Assembly (NCBI GenBank): GCA_023398105.1
Contig: JAEWST010000097.1
Coordinates: forward strand, 3,175-67,174
DNA: 64,000 bases
Source of the DNA: Bacillota bacterium
Lineage (GTDB): Bacteria > Bacillota > Clostridia > Acetivibrionales > DSM-1351
Direction of reading: 5' to 3'
Of the stretch, positions 7,666 to 15,408 are shown in pieces. How positions within the stretch are numbered: the stretch's first letter is position 1; each line of letters opens with the position of its first letter. The notes under the pieces were generated by a model that searched no databases, was not told the origin of the DNA, and was given only the letters and a program-made list of their open reading frames with translations. Position numbers and translations under genes: made by a program.

Positions 7666-8436
7666 CTATCTATCAAAAACAAATGATTTAATTACCGCTA
7701 AGTATTCTCTTAAAAGCACATTCGGATATATATACCATGGTGTTCCTGAGCTAATACCATATGGTTCAAGACCTACCCTCTTTGCAAGATGTTTAGATCT
7801 AAACATATGGAAATCATTTGTGATAATCATTACTTTATCTAGCTTTTTGCCTATAGTCTCCTCATATAGCTTTTTAGAAAAAACCATATTTTCATATGTA
7901 CTGGTTGATTTCTCTTCTTTAAGTATTCTGCTTTCTGAAATCCCATATGCTACTAGATACCTTTTCATTCCCTCTGCCTCAGTAATTATCTCTCCAACTC
8001 CTTGCCCCCCCGACACTACAGCTATGGCATCAGTATTCTTATTTAAATAGTCAATAGTGTAGTTCAACCGTTCTTGTAATACCAATGTAGGCTTGTCTCC
8101 TTTTAGTCCTGCCCCAAGTACAATTACACTGTCAACCTTTTCATTTGATTGAGCCACGGCAGAGGTAAGAATTACACTAGTTAACACTACAAAAGAAATA
8201 AACCAAACTATCAATAATCCAAAAAACACTTTTCCAATTCTAGTATAAATTTTTATATTTTTCTTATAGTGCTTTGTCCTGATAAATATCATAACAAATA
8301 TGATACAAGCTCCTCCAATTGAAGGGAGTAAAATACCAGTATCTACATTGCCGCTTCTTTTTGCCAATATAATAGTATCTATTATACCTATAAGAGCAAA
8401 AATTATAAGTATAATTCTTATTAATTTTCTTTTCAT
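7666..8436 (-). CDS. YdcF/ElyC-type DUF218 membrane protein
   Basis: The start is taken at the ATG at 8436, which has AGGAAGG seven bases upstream. A longer frame to 8508 would run into a repeat. 256 residues: three N-terminal membrane segments, then a DUF218 domain with DSVIVLGAG, VVSGGQG, TEAEGMKRYL, STYENM and NDFHMFRS, the usual conserved acidic and His positions. The family is linked to envelope polysaccharide or lipid-carrier metabolism; the reaction is unknown. Repeats B, C and E crowd the 5' side. Confidence 0.85.
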   Translation of the reverse strand: MKRKLIRIILIIFALIGIIDTIILAKRSGNVDTGILLPSIGGACIIFVMIFIRTKHYKKNIKIYTRIGKVFFGLLIVWFISFVVLTSVILTSAVAQSNEKVDSVIVLGAGLKGDKPTLVLQERLNYTIDYLNKNTDAIAVVSGGQGVGEIITEAEGMKRYLVAYGISESRILKEEKSTSTYENMVFSKKLYEETIGKKLDKVMIITNDFHMFRSKHLAKRVGLEPYGISSGTPWYIYPNVLLREYLAVIKSFVFDR

Positions 8437-8475
8437 CAGCATTCCTTCCTTTGCACATAAATCATGAGACTTGTA

Positions 8476-8540
8476 TTTCGGCAACAAACCATTGATAAGT
8501 TTGAACACCGATAGATTTTTTGGGTGGGAAAGTTGAGTTA
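8476..8540. repeat. Repeat C, right half
   Basis: TTTCGGCAACAAACCATTG...GGTGGGAAAGTTGAGTTA, nearly identical to the right end of the full element at 17870-18142. Confidence 0.75.
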
Positions 8541-8558
8541 TTTAATTGTACATAATAA

Positions 8559-8604
8559 TAGCTCGAAAATACACCATGCCCCACATAGTCTGTTTTCGAG
8601 CTAT
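8559..8604. repeat. Repeat B copy 2
   Basis: TAGCTCGAAAA...TTTTCGAGCTA, an 11-bp terminal stem with a diverged middle. Confidence 0.7.
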
Positions 8605-8662
8605 ATTAAACACATATCCTATAGTGCCTCTAGCTTGTTTTTAAAAACCATATATTATCTTA

Positions 8663-8708
8663 GCTTCCCACACCAACTTGGACACAAAAATATGGTTAAG
8701 ACTTCGCA
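8663..8708 (-). repeat. Repeat E copy (leader hairpin plus RBS-like run)
   Basis: The minus strand reads AAGTCTTAAC, ATATTTTTGTG, TCCAAGTTGG, GTGGGAAG. This is the same order as the leaders at 20653-20700 and 46391-46427. No complete gene follows it directly; repeats B and C intervene before the DUF218 gene. Confidence 0.5.
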
Positions 8709-8717
8709 TTTTTCAAG

Positions 8718-9365
8718 CTAAAACTCCATTTCATGGCTTAACACATCTGCCTCAATAAACTTGTATTTACTACCATTTTCATCCTTTACAAATTTTCCGT
8801 TAAAACTAAAATGATCAGCTGCAATGCCCTTTACTCCATCAACAGTAACTTCCATTTCTTCAATATCGGGTAAATTTAATAAGGTCATAGCCAAAATGTT
8901 AGTATAAGTTATTCCTCCAGCACTTCCATTATTAAACTTTAGTGCTATCTCCTTCGGCAAATCAACTGTTATTAGATTTCCAGTTACTACAGCCTTACTT
9001 ATTTTTAATGCTGTTAATTCAAATACCTTGTTAATAGCCTCTGTAATATTATCCTGATATAGCTTTTTATCAACTGCTACAATAATTACTTCTTTGGGCT
9101 TTTCATAATCCTCTGCATCATAAAAATACAACTGTAAATCAACTTTCTCTTCAACTGAACTAGTTTCGCCTGCACTTTGCTGGGAGTCCTCCAAAGTGGA
9201 ATTTGCAGTCTGGTTCATATTAGAATTTGTTGAAATAGAAGTATCACCTGCTGTATTAGCATTTTTGTTATATACACTTGTAGCATATATTAGCAAAGCT
9301 ACCAGCATAATAATAAAAACAAACAGCACACCAACAATAACTATTAGTTTTTTATCCTTTTTCAT
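8718..9365 (-). CDS. GerMN-domain protein, membrane anchored
   Basis: 215 residues. One N-terminal membrane segment (about 8-28) is followed by a Ser/Thr/Asn-rich linker (34-72) and a GerMN-like domain (about 75-190) with LQLYFYDAEDYE and YTNILAMTLLNLP segments. GerMN domains are known from the spore germination protein GerM and other extracytoplasmic lipoproteins. Here the anchor is a plain helix without a lipobox Cys. Its ATG overlaps the stop of the thioesterase gene (ATGA), so the two are translationally coupled. Confidence 0.75.
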   Translation of the reverse strand: MKKDKKLIVIVGVLFVFIIMLVALLIYATSVYNKNANTAGDTSISTNSNMNQTANSTLEDSQQSAGETSSVEEKVDLQLYFYDAEDYEKPKEVIIVAVDKKLYQDNITEAINKVFELTALKISKAVVTGNLITVDLPKEIALKFNNGSAGGITYTNILAMTLLNLPDIEEMEVTVDGVKGIAADHFSFNGKFVKDENGSKYKFIEADVLSHEMEF

Positions 9366-10120
9366 TGTTCCCTCCTAACTGTAATGCAGGCTTTAAAATA
9401 CACTTTGTCCTTTTCTGCACTAACGCCTTCAACATAAACAATTCCAGATTCAAGCTGAGAAATATCCTTATAGAAATAAATTGTATCTCCAGCGAGTGCT
9501 TCACAAATATAATTTACCTGCATTTTTTCCACGATGTACTCGTTATGTTTTTCCATAGAAAAGCAATCTGCAATAAAATCTACATATTTTGAATTATTCA
9601 TATGACCATTTATATCAATATCACTATAACTTATTTTCCTGTTATATACAAATACCACTTCACCACTAGGTCTTAGCTTAACCATTCGCCTGTTAATAGC
9701 TCTCTCCTTAATCAAAGGCGGATATTTGATGTTAATCGAATCAGTCTTAATTATTTCACGCTTCTCAATATCCATAAGCACCCAACTTGACGTTGCATTT
9801 ATTAATACATTTCCTTCCTTGTCCTTAACACAAAAGTCTCTTTCAAATTCCAATTTTTTATGCTCAGCAGGCCAAGTTTCTATATAAATATCTTCATTCC
9901 ACATAGGCATCCTAACAATATCAACCATTATTCGAACTAAGACCCATGCTAGACCATGTACATTGCCAATATCATCAATGCCAACTCCCATATTCTCTGA
10001 ATGTAGACTTGCAATATTTTGAATATAGTTAAAGAGAGAACTCACCTTTAGTCTTTTATAATAATCTGAATCTCCGTATGTAACGCTATAATTCTTTTTA
10101 TATACATATACTTGTTCCAT
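9362..10120 (-). CDS. Acyl-ACP thioesterase (PF01643 type)
   Basis: 252 residues from the ATG at 10120. Upstream in-frame sequence exists and a strong AAGGAGGTG lies about 55 bases further back, so the true start is uncertain. Two hot-dog domains are expected. The second holds DIDINGHMNNSKYVDF, matching the conserved Asn-His region of FatA/FatB-type enzymes. The first has YGDSDYYKRLKVSSL. It hydrolyses acyl-ACP to free fatty acid in the cytosol. It is coupled to the GerMN gene and lies behind signal peptidase. Confidence 0.88.
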   Translation of the reverse strand: MEQVYVYKKNYSVTYGDSDYYKRLKVSSLFNYIQNIASLHSENMGVGIDDIGNVHGLAWVLVRIMVDIVRMPMWNEDIYIETWPAEHKKLEFERDFCVKDKEGNVLINATSSWVLMDIEKREIIKTDSINIKYPPLIKERAINRRMVKLRPSGEVVFVYNRKISYSDIDINGHMNNSKYVDFIADCFSMEKHNEYIVEKMQVNYICEALAGDTIYFYKDISQLESGIVYVEGVSAEKDKVYFKACITVRREQ

Positions 10121-10208
10121 AAGTAATATCCATTTCTCAATTTGATTCAAGCAGCCTGAAAAAGGAATATACACCTCCTTTGTAAATACATGCAATTGTT
10201 TCAGTTAT

Positions 10209-10784
10209 TTATTTGAAGCCCATTTTAAATAAATATTTTCCTATCACATGATCTATGGGTATACAACCTATAACCCTACTATCTGAACTATGATTTCTGT
10301 TGTCCCCCATAACAAATACACTTTTTTGGGGAACAATTACCTTTTCATCTGATTCATAGAGCATTGGTTCCTTGATATAGCTTTCTTCTAATTCAATACC
10401 ATTTCTAATTACTTTTCCTTCTTTAAATTCAAGTACATCTCCTTCTTTTCCAATAACTCTTTTTACCCAAAATATTTCATCAATATTGCCAGTAACCTTT
10501 GTGACAAAAACATTGTATTTTAGCGGTTCAACAACACTATCCCAAAATGTTCTTTTTCGTTCTACTCTGCTGTCAATTATAACTATATCTTCATAATCTG
10601 GTGTACCATGGAATATGTTTTGGGTTTTATTTATTATTATTTTATTTCTATCGTGAAGAGTATTCTCCATTGAAGATCCACTTACGCTTGTTGGCTGAAA
10701 CAAAAAAATAATTATAAATAATGCAACAACAACTGACACCAAAACTGTTCCAAGCCAGCTTAATACTCCTTTTAAAATTTTCAT
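10209..10784 (-). CDS. lepB: Signal peptidase I
   Basis: 191 residues with RBS AGGAGATAAGCAA. One N-terminal membrane segment (about 8-29) precedes the catalytic Ser38 (GSSMENTL) and the general base Lys108 (WVKRVIGKEGD). The C-terminal box GDNRNHSSDSR is intact. It cleaves Sec signal peptides at the outer membrane face. The single anchor and length are typical of Gram-positive type I peptidases. The thioesterase gene follows in the same direction, so co-transcription is likely. Confidence 0.95.
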   Translation of the reverse strand: MKILKGVLSWLGTVLVSVVVALFIIIFLFQPTSVSGSSMENTLHDRNKIIINKTQNIFHGTPDYEDIVIIDSRVERKRTFWDSVVEPLKYNVFVTKVTGNIDEIFWVKRVIGKEGDVLEFKEGKVIRNGIELEESYIKEPMLYESDEKVIVPQKSVFVMGDNRNHSSDSRVIGCIPIDHVIGKYLFKMGFK

Positions 10785-10922
10785 TTGCTTATCTCCTATC
10801 TTTTTTTGAGCAATAATGATTCTAACATATTGATAATGTCAAAAGACTATTGCACATACACAATATATCTATATTACTCAATTAGTAATGAATTTGTCTG
10901 AGCAACCACAAAATTTGCTATT

Positions 10923-12728
10923 CTAACGAACTTTTATTCCGAATATTTTTTTTGCATAGCTGCCTACAACAATGGTGTCATTGTAAATAGCAGGTGATGA
11001 TTCCACATTTCTTCCCAGTGATACAGAATCTAAAGTATTACCAGTCATCGAATCTATAAGATGCATATAGCCTGCAAAATCAGTATAAACCATATATGTT
11101 TTACCATCAGAGCTTTGGAAATCTACAGGTGAGCACCAGCTATAGGCTGAAAGCTTCTTCTTCCAAATTTCGTTACCAGTGTTTTTGTCAAGGGCAACCA
11201 TTGTTCCATCAGTATTTGATCCTGTAAAGCATATATTAAAAACAACCATATTGCTTATGTCATCCTTGCCTAGAACAGGGGTTCCAAGTGCACCACCATT
11301 TATATAATAATTATATACACATTCGTAGTCTTTTTGCCATACAAGTTCCCCAGTCAATGCATTAAATTTTCTAATATTGCAGTCTGCCTTTGGATTTTTG
11401 CCACCTTCGCCACGCTTATCTACCTGATTTGCTGTATAAAGGAATACACCTTTATCCGTCTCCTCTATTACTGTGGTAGAATCAGTATCATCACCAGTTT
11501 CATAAATCCAAACTGGCTTCAAGGTATTTAAATCAATACACTGCATTGTACCTCCATTATCGTTAAAGTACATAAAATTCTTGTAAATTGCAGGTGAATT
11601 TTCTATACCCTGCTCATCATTATACGGACTTCTATAACGATATTTTGTTATTTGAGGAGCCATAGTCAAGCTTCCTGAAATGTCATCAAATTTAGTATTC
11701 AGCTTTACTCTATACACCAATCCATTTTCACAGCAATTGAGCAAGGTATCCGTCTTTTTATCCAATAGTGCAGAGCTGTCATTTGCACCCCAGCCTCTGA
11801 AAGCCGCTTCATCCCTTCCAAATATTGTGTATATTTCCTGCTGGTCAATAAGACTTATAAACCTGTACTTATACTCTGCAAACTTACCATTATTCTCATT
11901 TATGCCCATACCAGTATATAACACAGGATATCCTCTTGGATCAACCATTGCTGTCCCCTTTATAGGATATCCAATCTCTATCTTATTTCTAGTATCCTTA
12001 CCTGTTTCTAAATCTAAAAAGTATATGTTACCATCAAGAGCAGGATATATTACTTCCACTAAGTCCTTTGACTTCATTTCAGAACTTATATTCATCAGAT
12101 TTTTAACTGCTTCTGACCAATGAACTATTAGGGGCTGACCTGTCCAGCCTGTTCCAGGCCAGTTACTATTATGAGCTGCAATTTCTCCAAGCCCAGCTTT
12201 CTCCCAAACAATATCCAGCTTTTTTTGTGAAACTGTTCTTGTTCCAAAAGAAGCACTATCTCTGTAATTGTTTCCTCTGAAGGCAGTTACACCCTCAACA
12301 TCTGAATATTGGCTGGCTGCTCCAAACTCAATCAAATTCTTTTTCTTAACGGAAAAAGAATTTTGTGGCGTGTTATTCCTAAAAATCCAGGATACCATGC
12401 TTGTACCATTTGAAAGCTTATTTTCAATTGCATAATCAGAAAATGCTTTTTCACCATCAAAGGATGATTCCTCAGTCCATGAGCTCTTTAACTTTTCAAT
12501 ATCTGTCAGTTCAGCAGGAATTGGATCGGCAACTGGCTCAGGCTCAGGTTCTTCTATTGGTTCTGTAGAATCTGCAACAGTAGATGTATTAGAAGTTTGT
12601 ATACTGTTTTTATCTGAATCCAACTTGTTACTAATTACTATCCAAAGTCCTGCAGCTATTATTGACAAGCACAAAACTGTTAATAGTACCTTTAATCTAT
12701 TTGTTACTTTCCTTCTATGTCTTCTCAT
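10923..12728 (-). CDS. Membrane-anchored PQQ-type beta-propeller protein, paralog 1
   Basis: The start is set at the ATG 12728 (MRRHRRK); a GTG four codons upstream is in frame. One membrane anchor (about 14-33) and an acidic/Pro linker (IEEPEPEPVADP) are followed by a PQQ/pyrrolo-quinoline-like propeller from about 130. Typical blades read VYPALDGNIYFLDLETG, KNFMYFNDNGGTMQCIDL and GTMVALDKNTGNEIWKK. No cofactor site is obvious, so a binding or structural role outside the cell is more likely than catalysis. It is closely similar along its whole length to the next gene, 84 bases upstream. Confidence 0.85.
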   Translation of the reverse strand: MRRHRRKVTNRLKVLLTVLCLSIIAAGLWIVISNKLDSDKNSIQTSNTSTVADSTEPIEEPEPEPVADPIPAELTDIEKLKSSWTEESSFDGEKAFSDYAIENKLSNGTSMVSWIFRNNTPQNSFSVKKKNLIEFGAASQYSDVEGVTAFRGNNYRDSASFGTRTVSQKKLDIVWEKAGLGEIAAHNSNWPGTGWTGQPLIVHWSEAVKNLMNISSEMKSKDLVEVIYPALDGNIYFLDLETGKDTRNKIEIGYPIKGTAMVDPRGYPVLYTGMGINENNGKFAEYKYRFISLIDQQEIYTIFGRDEAAFRGWGANDSSALLDKKTDTLLNCCENGLVYRVKLNTKFDDISGSLTMAPQITKYRYRSPYNDEQGIENSPAIYKNFMYFNDNGGTMQCIDLNTLKPVWIYETGDDTDSTTVIEETDKGVFLYTANQVDKRGEGGKNPKADCNIRKFNALTGELVWQKDYECVYNYYINGGALGTPVLGKDDISNMVVFNICFTGSNTDGTMVALDKNTGNEIWKKKLSAYSWCSPVDFQSSDGKTYMVYTDFAGYMHLIDSMTGNTLDSVSLGRNVESSPAIYNDTIVVGSYAKKIFGIKVR

Positions 12729-12812
12729 AATTATTTCCACGCACAGAATTCTGCTTTAAAATCCCAAGCACAGGCATGGACTATAACCTCCTTTTATATA
12801 ACGTAAATATCG

Positions 12813-14639
12813 CTATTTAATTTTAACACCATATACCTTTTTTGCGTATGTCCCTACTACCACCATGTCATTATAAATTGAAGGTGATGCCTCAACATTT
12901 CCACCTACAGAGATTTTGTCCAAATCTTGTCCTGTCTTAGGGTCAATTAAATGCATATCCCCTAAAAAGTCACATAAAATCAAGTATGTCTTTCCATCAT
13001 CAGAAATAAAATCAACAGGTGAACTCCAGCTATAAGCACCTAGATGCCTATTCCATACCTCTTCACCAGTATTTTTGTCTATAGCAACCAGTGTGCCGTC
13101 ATTAGTTGTTCCTGTTAACGCAACATTAAATATAACAATATCACTTATATCATTCTTCCCAACCACTGGTGTTGCTAAAGCACCTCCATTTATATAATTC
13201 TGGTAAGCACAGGAATAGTCTCGCTGCCATATTAGTTCACCAGTAAGTGCGTTAAGCTTGCGGATGTTGCAGTCTGCTCTTGAACCCGCCTTACCCCTCT
13301 TATCAATTTCGTTGGCAGTATACAAGAATACTCCTTCCTTTGTTTCCTCTATTGTAATGGTACTATCGGTATCATCACCTGTTTTGTATATCCAAACTGG
13401 CTCAAGAGTGTTTATGTCAAGGCACTGAACAGTTCCACCGTTATCAGCAAAATACATAAGATTCCTATAAAATGCAGGTGAGTTTTCTATTCCTTGATTA
13501 GAACTATAGTTGCTCTTATACCGATATTTAGTTACTTCTGGAGCAATTGAAATAGTTCCAGCCTCTTTATTAAAGTCTGTATTTAACTTAACCTTATATA
13601 TCAATCCATTTTCTCCGCAATTAATTAGTGTATCAGTATATCTGTTTAAAAGAGCTGAAGAATCATTTGCTCCCCATGACCTAAAGCCAACAGGATCATT
13701 ACCTGGAAGTGAAAATATCTCCTTCTGATTTATCAAGTTGAATATTCTATATTTAAAAGCACCTTTTTTGCCATTGTTCTCATTCAAGCCTTGTCCAGAA
13801 TAGAAAAGAGGATATCCTCTAGAGTCAACCATTCCTGTGCCCTTAGTAGAAAATCCAATGTTCATTTTTGGTCTTGATGCTTCCCCTGTCTCTAAGTCAA
13901 GGAAATATACATTTCCATCAAATACAGGATAAATAACCTCAACAAGGTCTTTTGATTTCAAGTCTTCATTTATGTTCATTATTTTTCTAACTTCTTCAGA
14001 CCAATGAACAAGAAGTGGTTGTCCCGTCCAACCAGCACCTGGCCAGTAGCTACCAACACCCGAAACAGCTCCAATATCATGTGTCCATACTATTTCCAGC
14101 TTCTTTTCTTTTACACTGCTGCTTCCCCAAGCTGGAGCAGTTCTATAATTATTTCCCCTGAAGGTAGTTACTCCCTCAAGCTCAGAATACATTTGCGGTG
14201 ATCCAAAAGCTATATTGTATGGAGCCTTGTAGTCTTTTACAGTCTTATTATTCACAAGTGCCCAAAACTGAATATTTCCGCCGTCCTTGTATGTTTTTTT
14301 TGCCGAGCCGTCACCCAAAACTTTTTTTGCTACAAAGCTTTCAGGATTTTTCCATGATATAACAAGTTCATCTGGATTTGTGCTTTCAGCAGGTTCTACT
14401 TCTGGTGCAATTGACTCTTCCGCTGGTTGCTGAGCTTCTGTATGATCAGCAATACTACTTACTTCAGCATCTAGTATAGTTGATGAAGCTACTGAAGGCT
14501 GATTTGTACCACTTACTTTTAATCCAGGAATTTTTCCAAAATACATAAGTACCAATACTGTAAATGCAATAATTAATACTACTGTAAATACTACCAATGC
14601 AGGAAGCAAACTATTTTTTTTCGTTCTCTTTGATCTCAT
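12813..14639 (-). CDS. Membrane-anchored PQQ-type beta-propeller protein, paralog 2
   Basis: 608 residues with RBS GGAGATACAAAG. The architecture equals paralog 1: a basic start (MRSKRTKK), a membrane anchor (about 11-34), a linker rich in Glu/Pro/Ser (to about 95), then propeller blades (VYPVFDGNVYFLDLETG, GTLVAIDKNTGEEVWN). Shared landmarks include GVTTFRGNNYR versus GVTAFRGNNYR and SYWPGAGWTGQPLLVHWSE. The pair arose by tandem duplication. Divergence is spread evenly apart from the linkers, so both copies appear functional. Confidence 0.85.
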   Translation of the reverse strand: MRSKRTKKNSLLPALVVFTVVLIIAFTVLVLMYFGKIPGLKVSGTNQPSVASSTILDAEVSSIADHTEAQQPAEESIAPEVEPAESTNPDELVISWKNPESFVAKKVLGDGSAKKTYKDGGNIQFWALVNNKTVKDYKAPYNIAFGSPQMYSELEGVTTFRGNNYRTAPAWGSSSVKEKKLEIVWTHDIGAVSGVGSYWPGAGWTGQPLLVHWSEEVRKIMNINEDLKSKDLVEVIYPVFDGNVYFLDLETGEASRPKMNIGFSTKGTGMVDSRGYPLFYSGQGLNENNGKKGAFKYRIFNLINQKEIFSLPGNDPVGFRSWGANDSSALLNRYTDTLINCGENGLIYKVKLNTDFNKEAGTISIAPEVTKYRYKSNYSSNQGIENSPAFYRNLMYFADNGGTVQCLDINTLEPVWIYKTGDDTDSTITIEETKEGVFLYTANEIDKRGKAGSRADCNIRKLNALTGELIWQRDYSCAYQNYINGGALATPVVGKNDISDIVIFNVALTGTTNDGTLVAIDKNTGEEVWNRHLGAYSWSSPVDFISDDGKTYLILCDFLGDMHLIDPKTGQDLDKISVGGNVEASPSIYNDMVVVGTYAKKVYGVKIK

Positions 14640-14846
14640 CTTTGTATCTCCAATTTATTCATTACTATTCTTGACCAAAACTTGGATTTTAATAAATCAC
14701 TTAACATATTATATCAGAATGAAATAAATATTTATATTAAATTTGCGAAATACTATTAAAGTTTGTATAACACAAAATAATTAGCAAATACTAGAACAGA
14801 ACTGCTGACATAGTATAATTTTATAAATGGAAGTTCGACATAGTTG
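14640..14846. other. Intergenic, promoter region of the propeller genes
   Basis: AT-rich sequence with no ORF or clear hairpin. It should contain the minus-strand promoter for the propeller genes, but no convincing -35/-10 pair was identified. Confidence 0.3.
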
Positions 14847-14909
14847 TTATAACGAGGTGGGAGATATTCTCACCGCCTGAAAACCAAAGCGGTTCTCGCC
14901 TCGTTATAA
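14847..14909. repeat. Repeat A, compact palindromic form
   Basis: TTATAACGAGG (14847-14857) pairs with CCTCGTTATAA (14899-14909). The middle GATATTCTCACCGCCTG and CCAAAGCGGT is shared with the longer copies. A further copy of the right end, ending GCCTCGTTATA, lies at about 14937-14972. Confidence 0.75.
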
Positions 14910-14980
14910 TTACAATATATGAAAGTAAAAAATCTAATTATAGGAGGTGGCTTATTTCATGCCTCGTTATATAAGACGGC

Positions 14981-15121
14981 ATGGCAATATTTATGGGCAA
15001 AAATAAAAGTACAAAATCAGATGGAGTAGTTAATTTTGCAAACACACAGGACTTAGATGAGCAAAAGCGTATACCACGTGGTGCAAGAGTAGCTGGAAAT
15101 CCAAATTCACAGAAAAAGTAA
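14981..15121 (+). CDS. Small basic protein of unknown family
   Basis: The frame gives 46 residues from 14981, or 42 from the ATG at 14993 (MGKNKSTKSDG). The sequence is rich in Lys, Asn and Gln with the tail RVAGNPNSQKK, reminiscent in composition of small spore proteins, but no family is recognised. It has no Shine-Dalgarno of its own. A strong AGGAGGTGG, lying inside a repeat A end, serves an overlapping 15-codon ORF at 14959-15006 in another frame. Translational coupling from that ORF is possible. Confidence 0.4.
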   Translation: MAIFMGKNKSTKSDGVVNFANTQDLDEQKRIPRGARVAGNPNSQKK

Positions 15122-15188
15122 AGATATTGCCACTTTGCTTTTCTGCTAAAAACTAAGTTAAGCAAACCAACAGTTTTATTGCCAAAAT

Positions 15189-15243
15189 AATTACAGGAAT
15201 TAGTATGGTTCATATATTAACCAACTAATTCCTGTAATTTTTT
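15189..15243. terminator. Long bidirectional terminator
   Basis: AATTACAGGAATTAGT (15189-15204) pairs with 15224-15239 and an inner TGGTT/AACCA extends the stem. A run of T follows on the plus strand. Confidence 0.75.
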
Positions 15244-15408
15244 CCATCCTACTTTCCACTAAATCAACACTACTATCTAAATTTCTTTGAGTATGAACCT
15301 TCTTTATAGGAATAATTAGTGGTTGTAATTTAACATTTACTTATTTTGACCGATAGTCGAACAAAAGCTTCTCCTCAGACTTTCCATTCACTCCAGTTTC
15401 CTTCTCAC

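Noticed and set aside
7571..8050. Plus-strand ORF of 159 codons
   Set aside because: It is the complement of the DUF218 gene and has no RBS.
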